A DNA stretch of 64,000 nucleotides, taken from NCBI RefSeq assembly GCF_029168945.1, contig NC_083604.1:13446812-13510811 (forward strand), in the 5' to 3' direction. The DNA comes from Cannabis sativa (Eukaryota > Streptophyta > Magnoliopsida > Rosales > Cannabaceae). A program made the translations under genes and the position numbers. Under the pieces are notes generated by a model. That model had not been told where the DNA came from, made no database searches, and saw only the letters and a list, made by a program, of their open reading frames with translations. Within the stretch, counting starts at the first letter, position 1, and every line of letters begins with the position of its first letter. Shown here in pieces: positions 56,211 through 64,000 of the stretch.

Positions 56211-58751
56211 ATCAAAAGCTTAACCCTTTTCAATGGAAGAGGTGATAAATCAAGATTGTGAGAATACAAGGATAAGAGATTTTATGTAAAAATCATTCAT
56301 GGGTGAGCATGGTGGTGTATATTATGTGATTTACTATATTTTATATAATAGTTATATATATGAGTTATATATATGTGATCATGTGTTTATATCATATTAT
56401 ATATATGATATTTGAAATTTATATCATGTTATTTTATGTATATATGTGAGATATATAATATATAGCATGTATATATATGAGTAATATATATTATATATAT
56501 GTAGAGCATGTGATATAATATATATTAGTAAGATTAAATATGTAGAAATAATTATTTTTATGTATTTATATGAGACATGCATAAATAATATATGTTATAT
56601 ATGTGTATATAATATATATCATGTATATTAATGTGTATATATATGTTATATATGTGTGAGGTATGTAACATATATAGTTGTGTAATTAATGTAATATATT
56701 ATGTGTATATGATATATATGTATATTATAGTATATATGTTATATATATGAGATATGTAACATATATATTGTGAATTTAATATTGATCTCATGTGTATGTT
56801 ACATATAAGATGTTGATTAGTAACATACATATTATATTAATGTATGAGTTATATAGTATGATAATAATGTTGATAGTAATAATATAATATTGTTTATTGC
56901 TATTGATGTGGAAATTATTATCATCTATTTTGTGAATAAAGAATATTTTAAATTCATTTTCAATTTGGTAGTGAACATCTCACTTTATGAGATAATAAAA
57001 GATGGCTTTTGAGAAGTTACATCTTTTATTGGGTTATAAGAGATAAGCATCTCATATTTGAGATAAGAAAAGTGGACTATGAGAGTTACACTTTTATTGG
57101 ACTTGCATTGTCATAAGCAAGAACAAATGGATTAAAAGTGGATCCAAACTTGTGAAATGAGCCATAAATTGGAAGAGCAATTTTGGACTCAAAATAAAGT
57201 GAATCAATGTGGATTCAAAAATAGTGAAAAGATAACAAAATTAGAGAAGCAATTTTGAATCTTAAATGATCAAAGTTGTGAACAAAATTGATGAGAATTT
57301 TGTTAACTTTGGTATAATTTTGGGCTAATCTCAATAAGGAGATAACCTTAAAATTATGAGTAAAAATAATCACATTATTTTATGAGTAGTAATGTAAGTT
57401 TGATATTTTAGTTTTGTTGAGAAAATTAAAAATGTCAAATGGTATTTTTAAAGTGGCCTTAAAGAGTCATTTGAAGAGGAAAATACACAAAAGTGATATT
57501 TTATATACACTTTATGGTAAAAATGTGGGGGTGAGCCACAAATTTAATCAAAATGTGTTGAGACATTATTGATTAATTTATTTGATTTTGAATTCAAATT
57601 CTAAATCAAATTTGGCTATGTGTATATGTAAAATTTTGACATATTTTGGTGTCAAAGTTAAGTAAAAATAATTTCAAGAAGGAAATTAATTAAAAGAGTT
57701 ATAGAGACAAAGTGGTCTTCTATATTTTAAAATCAAGATATTGTCTTGATAATGAAATGTGAAAGTGTGGGGGTGTATACTCTAATATGAGAAAGTTTAG
57801 ACATACTTGGTGTCTAAAAATAAAATATGAGAATTTAGACATGTTTGGTGTCTAAATTGGTGTATTTTTGATATGTTTGGTATCAAAATTATTGAGAATT
57901 TGAGTTGTGTGAAAATTAATCTTTTATGATTGAATTTTCAAAGCTTAAGTACTTAAGGAGAAAAGTGGTCACAAAGTGAACACTATATTTTGGCATGCAT
58001 GATTCACATGGAATCAATAGTGAGAGGTTATAACAAATCGCTTAATCTCCGTACAAGATTAAAGCATGAATTTTTGAGGGATGGGACCTAAACTCCCTTA
58101 GTGTTTTGCTCATTGATGGTAACCTATCTTAACACTAGTAAACATCTAGTCTTAAGTTCAATAGGTAATAACAAGTCAATAGAGTGAATATGGTACTCAA
58201 TTGTCTCATCTATGAATGAGTACATGTGGTGAAAATTGAGGGTTAAAACCGAAAGGTTTTTTAATGGAGCTTAAGCTTAAGAAAACTCACTTAAGCTTAA
58301 GAAGCGTCTAAAGAGTGGTGAGACACTAAAACTCCACATATATGGGCTAGAGGTGGTGCCGCCTCTTATGAGAATTAGGAGTCTTCTCTAGAGAGTCCAT
58401 GAATTGGAATTTTGTACATGGCAATTAACGGTGCAAGAGCGAGACATGCGGTCTCAAGTGAGCATTAGCGAGGGTGTGTGTGTTATCACCGGTTTGTATT
58501 AAAGGAATAATGGTTCAATGCTACGGCAACCGAAATTTCATCAAGCTTTGTGGTAACTACACTAAGGTAAAATTCAAGTCGAAAGACATTTTACCTAATG
58601 CACCTAAGCAAGATTTCTTTAGAAGTGTGTATTTAGTCAATCAAAGTGGGGGAATGTTATATTTTGATATAATATTTTTGATTGATTAAATAAATGTTAC
58701 AAATGTTACAAGTTTGTTACTAAAGAGATAATATTTAATCTAGTGGGGGAT
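56211..58751 (+). other. Non-coding interior of element F
   Basis: 56290-56880 is dominated by TA/TATG microsatellite-like sequence. 57635-57888 holds four small hairpins sharing a loop (listed separately). 58020-58690 has mixed sequence with a 71-codon ORF (58474-58689) without recognisable features. No gag or pol remains seen. Confidence 0.7.
57635..57888 (+). repeat. Four hairpins with a shared TTGG loop and compensatory stems
   Basis: Stem/loop/stem: 57635-41 / TATTTTGG / 57650-56; 57796-803 / TACTTGG / 57811-18; 57832-41 / TGTTTGG / 57849-58 (10 bp); 57866-73 / TGTTTGG / 57881-88. All stems pair perfectly. Their sequences differ (TTTGACA, TTTAGACA, AATTTAGACA, TTTTGATA), while the loop ends in TTGG each time. 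Confidence 0.8.
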
Positions 58752-59486
58752 TGTTATATTATTTATAATAATATAATATATAGATTAAATATGTGTAATA
58801 AACTAATAATATGTAACATATGACTATATTAATTGTCATCTTTTTGTAACATTTGGGGAGTTGTTACTATGAGTAACCTCCCACCATTATCACCAACATT
58901 AAGAGTGTAAAAGATGTTACACACCTTTATTTGAAATTCTTAATGATATAGGAGTTATGGTGTGTGTAAGAGTTACATTTGAGTCCATAACATCTATATA
59001 GGTTATGAGTTTGAATTTCAAATGGTGATATCCTAAACATTATATAAAGAGGTCTAAGGTGCTCATTTTGGAGAGGAAGTTTTCTATCAAAAAAGCACAT
59101 TGCTAGAAAACCCTAAGACTTGATAATTCCTAAAGCTATTTCCTAGAGAGTTCCCTTAGTGCTTAGAGATAGGGGGAAATAAGCTTTTGGACAAAGGTGT
59201 AATACCTTGTTCAAGTCATGGTGATCCCCACTAATCTACACTCAAGGTTGTGAGTGAGTGTATACATATATATTATTCTCTTGTTATATATATATACATA
59301 TATTATATTACATGCATGTGTTGTAATCTTCTCTTCTACCTTTCATATATATATATGTAATATATAGTGTATATATATGTATTGTAACGTATATTTAATC
59401 AAATCTCTTTTATTGTCCTTGTATTATTTTTACAATTGAGTTGTATATATCTTGGTTTATCTTCCATTGTAATAATATCTCTAACA
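58752..59486 (+). repeat. 3' LTR of element F
   Basis: 735 bp, partner of 55500-56210. Longer mainly through an extra TA-rich insert near 59265-59300. Confidence 0.85.
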
Positions 59487-59491
59487 TCTAT

Positions 59492-59914
59492 GGCTTAGTG
59501 CCTGTTAACTTTCTAGGTGCTAGTGTGTTATGCTATTTGTATTTTTTTATGCTTGGATGGTATGTGTTTGAACATTTATGGTTTATGGATCTATATTTTT
59601 CATTTTTTATTTTATTTCCTTTTGCTATTTATTTTGTGAATTCCTTTGCCACCCTTTTTGATGAATCAAAAGGGAGAGAATTTTATAGTGATTTTTATTT
59701 TTATTTTTGGCAACAAACTAAATTTTTGGACTTCTAATGGTTTTTGAATATAAGTATAAAATTGAGGGGAAGTTACAAACTTATGCAAGGTAAAACTAAA
59801 AAAAAAAAAATAACCCTTGCACACATTAAGGGAGAGCTACTCTATTTATTCAATTCTATTTCGTTTCCCTTTTAAAAATAATTAAATATTTGATATCATC
59901 AAAAAGGGAGAGAT
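59492..59914 (+). other. 3' region of element E with polypurine tracts
   Basis: Resumes similarity to the 3' region of C (GAATTCCTTTGCCACCCTTT near 59638). Purine tracts lie near 59667, 59762, 59827 and directly before the LTR (AAAAAGGGAGAGAT). Confidence 0.7.
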
Positions 59915-61178
59915 TGTTAACTCAAACTCTTAGGTCTCCTCATTTTGATGATTAAAAAATATTTGATTATTATTTGTCACTAATGATTTGTTGATTTTGT
60001 AGCACAATTAAAGATAAAATAGTTAGAAAACTAAGGTAAAATTAACTCCAAGGGCAAAATGGTAATTTTACCAAAATTCCCGAAAGTGACCCAAAGTAGA
60101 TTCTAAGACTCAAGGAACTCAAGATAAGACTTCATGAAGGTTTATTTATATTTTCTAGTCTTGTACAGTAATTTTCAAGTCCATACTTAAAAAGTTTTTA
60201 AGTACAAATTTTGGCCCACTAACTTGTGTGATAACTTATTTCACCAATGATATATAAAAATTTTAAACTGACTTCTTAAATTACATATTATTTAGCTAAA
60301 ATAATAAAATTGGAATTTTTAAAATTGGATAATCGAGTAAAGAGTTATGCGCATTTTAGAGCTGAAAAAATAAGATTTTGTCGTACTTCTCTATTTTCGG
60401 TCTACCGTTTACTAAACGACAGACCAATTTTACAAAAAACGCCAGGCCGTTTGGAAAACAGTAGACCTTTTTTTCTAAGAATTTTTTTGAAAAATGTGCT
60501 AACGCCTATAAACAGTTAGTTTTTGTTTAAACACTATATAAACTTAATTTTTACTCAAAAATTCAAGTTGGTCAAGCATTTATTTTATATACCTAACCTA
60601 TTCAAGTGAGTTTAATCACCTCCCAAGTCTAAAATACAACAAATACTTTTCGCACACTTTGAGCTAAAATTAGTGTTTAATTCTTTAAAGTGTGCTTGCT
60701 AATCACTCTAGGTTTTCTATTGTTTTATCATACTTTTAGAGTGAGTTTGCTTGTAATTTCAAACACATTTTTATATTGTGATTGAGGTGAGATTGGCACC
60801 GATATTGTAAACAACCCGATTAGAGTGAGGTTATCATTACAACAACTCAAGAAAAATTCCCAGTTGTAAGGGTTTGTCAAGCTCGTTAACTTGGCTGGAT
60901 AGTGAAACTCAAAGCTAGGTCTATAGCTTTGAAGACCAAGGACGAAGGTAGCTTAGTTCTACCGAACCTTGTAAAAATCGAGAGTTTGTAATTTTTTACC
61001 CTTAAACTCTTTATTTTACAAATTTGATTATTTGCTCTATATAATTACTTGTCATATTACTTACATTTACTTGATTAAGAGACTAATTACATAGTTTTGT
61101 GTTAAAAGTTTTAATTTAACAAAATTAATTTGAATTTTCAATTCACCTTCTCTCTTTAAAACATATCTTGAATTAACA
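59915..61178 (+). repeat. 3' LTR of element E
   Basis: 1264 bp, diverged relative of the LTR of C. U3 contains GGTCTACCGTTT (60399-60410) and the inverted-like AAACGACAGACC (60414-60425), then TATATAAA at 60535-60542. The W-box array seen in B and C is missing. Confidence 0.85.
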
Positions 61179-61946
61179 TTTAACTCTAAGAACCATTAAT
61201 TATAAATACAAACTTTAATTATTACATATGTTCTAAAAATAAATAAAAATATATAGTTAATTCATGAATTATAACTTGATAAAAAAAAAAGTAATTCAAA
61301 TTTATTAGTAGACATGCGGCTCGCTCACTAGTATATAATATAAATATATATATATAAAAATAAATAAGAGTAATTTACAGTATAAATACATAAATTTAAT
61401 TCTTAGTTACAAATAAATACTTAAATTTAATTTTTAACGCTAATAATAATTAAGTTATAATTCTCGAAATTCTGTGAGTATTTGGCTGATAAGTGTTAAG
61501 TAAATTTTCACGTGATAATCCCTAATTAGTCTAAATTATTAGATTTTTAATTTTTTTTTTTTTTAAAAAAAAGAATAGTTTAAATTAGGGGTGTTCATCT
61601 GATTCAATCCATACTATTTTGCTCATAGTGCATCGGATACGCACTAAGTGCAGATTTTATATTTTGGATCTAATCTAATTCGTATAGTAACTCAAATCCA
61701 ATCCAATCCAATCCGCAAAAGTGCAGAATGGATCAGTTATTTTGGATTGATTACTTTTAAATATCGGATTATTTAATATTTATTAAAAAAAAATCACATA
61801 ACTAACAACAAAATAAAACAAATTATTGTTATTTTATATATGTATCAAATAACAAAATAAAATAAATAAAACAAAAAATAACAAATTAAAAAAAATTGAG
61901 GAAAACAAAAAAAATAACAAATTTAAAGCAAAACGAAAATAATTAT
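61179..61946. other. Spacer with a repetitive GGGTGTTCATC-type sequence
   Basis: No gene. 61586-61800 has GGGTGTTCATCTGATTCAAT, repeated CCAATCC and TGCACTT/AAGTGCAG-like inverted pieces, resembling a common plant MITE-like repeat. No clean ends or duplication could be set. 61800-61930 is an A/T-rich AACAAAATAAA-type simple repeat. Confidence 0.4.
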
Positions 61947-63871
61947 TGTTGGGTTTTATGCCCTAAATAAAACTCTTTACAATCTGATTAGTTATCAATA
62001 TAAGAAATTTGAAGTGATTGATGTTTGCATGAATTTTACATGCTAATGGTTTAATATGTTTGATATGTTTATTACATTCATACACACAAAATCAGTTAAA
62101 TCCAGATCATATGATTATTCACAATTACAGTATCGTCAACACAGTGGAATGTGATTGTGATCATATGAATCAAAAGTTTTGGTCCCTGTTTCATCAGTGT
62201 TATTGGATTTACACTAATGTGATAATCAGCGATGATGTGTACTTACACTTGGAGTAAGTGTTATGTTCTTTCCAGGACATTAGTAAAGTATACTAGTTTC
62301 GAATGTATGGAGTATACATTGGACTGGACCGATATTGCAACTAAGTTAAGATATTACAAACCTACCGTTATACATATCTTTCCAAGTCAATATCCGTAGT
62401 TGATCTTAAGATTAAAAGAATCTAAATCCTGATATGCTTGGGCTCAACTCAGGAGTGCTATTCATGTTCTTAGATTTATTAGTTAAGCCTACCTTTGGGT
62501 CAGGGTGATACGTATATTTTGGGAACATGATAGTATGATTGAGTGGGAGTGCTGAACATAAATATGGAATCTATAGCTTCTACTGGTGTATAGAAGTCAA
62601 GTGATGATTCCCTTCGAGCTTAGCAAATAGAAGTAAATGGATGAGCTCTTGTTTAACTGACTAATTATTAGATCACTAAATACCATTTACAGGTAGCTAA
62701 GTGTTTTAAGGGGCAAAATACATTGAGGGGTGAGAACGGTAAAGAAATCCCATCTCGATGTAGATCATCTATATAGAGGATCTTTAAATCACAATAAGAT
62801 TATAACAATGGTTAAATGAGATAGTATATTGATATCGTGGAACATACAATATGCTCTATATAAGTCTGAGAGTGCAATTCTAAGTTTTAAGAGTGGATTC
62901 AACGAAGAATTAATAAGTAGGAATTTACTTGGTAAATTTGGTTCACTTATTGGAAGCTCAGCATATAGATCCATGGTCCCCATTCTAGTTGAGAACATTC
63001 TGCTTGTAAGACTCATTAATTGATTCGTGATTGATCAATTATAATTCTAAAGTTAGACTATGTCTAATTTTATGAATTTTCACTAAGCAGGGGTGAAATT
63101 GTAAAGAAAAGAGTTTCTAGGTTTATTTATTTATTAATGGACTTTATATGTCTAATTAATAATTAAATTAAATGACAATATTATTTAATAATCTATTTTA
63201 GTTATTAAATAATTAGTTTTGGCATTTAAAAGGTTAGAATTGGAAAATTGGCGTTTTTGAGAAAATACAGATAAAATTTGATAAAACTGCAAAATCAAGT
63301 GAGGCCCATTTATACACCTTGGCCGGCCACTATATGGAGTTTTTCAAATTAATTTTTTTTTTCATTATTTTAATGCCAAATAAATCCTAACCTAAACCTA
63401 GTAGTTGCCTATAAATAGAAAGTGATGGCTCAGTCACAACACATGCTTTGACAAGTTTTCAACAAGCCTTTCTGACAGAAATTTCTCTCTTCAGAAAAAC
63501 TGAGCCTTCCCCACTTTCTATACCTTGGCCGAAACCCTCTCTCCTCTTTTCTCCTTCATCTTTTTCGACCCTAGTGAAAGAGTAAGTGCCCACACACAGC
63601 AAGCAGTAACTCAATCATAGATTGGAAGACTGTGAAGGATCAAACTTGAAGAAGAAGGACATTCGGGCTCAGATCTTGATTATACTCGCTACGTAAAGGA
63701 TTCAAGGGTTAGAGATCTGAGTGGAAGGAGACATTAATTCCGCTGCATCAATGTAAGGTTTTCTTAACTTTATATGTGTTTAATTTATCGTTTTAGAAAG
63801 TTCATATTTAGGATGTTTAAACAACATACTTGTGAGTAGATCTAAGATCCTGGTAAAATAATTTTTCAACA
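61947..63871 (+). repeat. 5' LTR of element H (element continues beyond the window)
   Basis: Begins TGTTGGGTTTTATGCCC and ends TTTTTCAACA, followed by a primer-site-like TGGCCTCAAAGCC (63874-63886; 10 of 13 match the methionine-tRNA site). TATAAATA at 63410-63417 with a CT-rich downstream leader. The conserved block near 62880-63010 (ATTTACTTGGTAAATTTGGT) is familiar from long plant copia LTRs. The partner LTR and coding region lie outside the window. Small ORFs inside are not genes. Confidence 0.7.
63410..63417 (+). promoter_or_regulatory. TATA box in the LTR of element H
   Basis: TATAAATA about 460 bp before the LTR end. Confidence 0.5.
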
Positions 63872-64000
63872 ACTGGCCTCAAAGCCATGGTAATTGATTT
63901 ACTTACATGAAATTTGGACTTTAAAACGATTGTTTGTTTGTTTTTGGATGGTATCATGTTGTATTGAGTGTTATTTGATGATTGATTGATGTTTGTAAAT

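Larger units (their letters stand above)
55495..59491 (+). mobile_element. Element F: non-coding LTR retrotransposon (LARD-like)
   Basis: LTRs at 55500-56210 and 58752-59486 (TGTTATATTATT...TCTCTAACA), flanked by TCCAT (55495-55499) and TCTAT (59487-59491), a 5-bp duplication with one mismatch. A GTGGGGGAT polypurine tract precedes the 3' LTR, which fixes the plus orientation. The 2.5-kb interior has no ORF over about 70 codons, so it is non-autonomous. The LTRs are nearly identical except for AT-microsatellite length changes. Confidence 0.85.
53660..61178 (+). mobile_element. Element E: 5'-truncated Sirevirus-like remnant, split by element F
   Basis: From about 53660 the sequence follows element C from about 29450: spacer repeats, promoter, ORF3, 3' region, then a 3' LTR at 59915-61178. 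gag, pol and the 5' LTR are absent. It is much more diverged from C than C's LTRs are from each other, so this is an old copy of a sister subfamily. Element F sits at 55495-59491. Confidence 0.85.

Noticed and set aside
56211..56226. Primer-binding site of F directly after its 5' LTR
   Set aside because: ATCAAAAGCTTAACCC does not match the methionine-tRNA site, and no other tRNA could be assigned by eye, so it was not listed.
58474..58689. 71-aa ORF in element F
   Set aside because: Short, no motif, in a non-coding element. Its length is within chance.

Overview
The window looks like repeat-rich intergenic DNA from a flowering plant, probably a eudicot. It is very AT-rich, has spliceosomal introns and plant TATA-type promoters, and most of it is plant retrotransposons. 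Only one ordinary host gene is visible: a five-exon SEC14/CRAL-TRIO lipid-transfer protein on the minus strand (1519-3325). Nothing in the sequence fixes the species.

Layout. 1-7.4 kb: host gene plus AT-rich flanks, with a tRNA-derived SINE and a diverged local duplication. 7.4-21.7 kb: copia element A (plus strand), inserted in an older Ty3-type LTR, with a young gag-only element B (minus strand) nested inside A's gag. 22.0-43.4 kb: Sirevirus-like copia element D (minus strand), whose 3' LTR is split by a second Sirevirus-like element, C (plus strand). 43.4-47.8 kb: spacer with a CACTA-type MITE and a 2.5-kb segment bounded by a 20-bp direct repeat that carries LINE-type RNase H remains. 47.8-52.0 kb: degenerate Ty3/gypsy element G (minus strand) with two unusual ORFs. 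52.0-53.6 kb: copia integrase scrap and an unexplained hairpin-rich stretch. 53.7-61.2 kb: 5'-truncated Sirevirus-like element E (plus strand), split by non-coding LTR element F. 61.9-64 kb: the 5' LTR of another element, H, running off the window.

Nesting and paired LTRs give relative ages. B in A is the youngest, with nearly identical LTRs. C in D comes next. A, D, F and especially E and G are older. Boundaries are supported by target-site duplications (A, B and C exact; D and F with one mismatch), by TGGTATCAGAG-type primer sites and by polypurine tracts.

The most interesting material is in cis-acting and accessory parts of the Sirevirus-like elements. (1) D's LTR leader carries nine consecutive small hairpins in three copies of a 73-74-bp unit. 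Stems change with compensation while the loop keeps the same core (CGGGAG in element sense). (2) C, D and E each carry a third ORF between pol and the 3' LTR, with its own TATA promoter. The boxes near that promoter match those in the same element's LTR but differ between elements. (3) In C the gag and pol frames differ, and an 83-nt stretch with GT...AG ends at the junction would, if spliced, bring them into phase. (4) Element F has four hairpins with a shared loop and compensatory stems. (5) The LTRs of B and C carry a W-box (TTGAC) hexamer array. Structure and function statements on these are inference from sequence pattern only.
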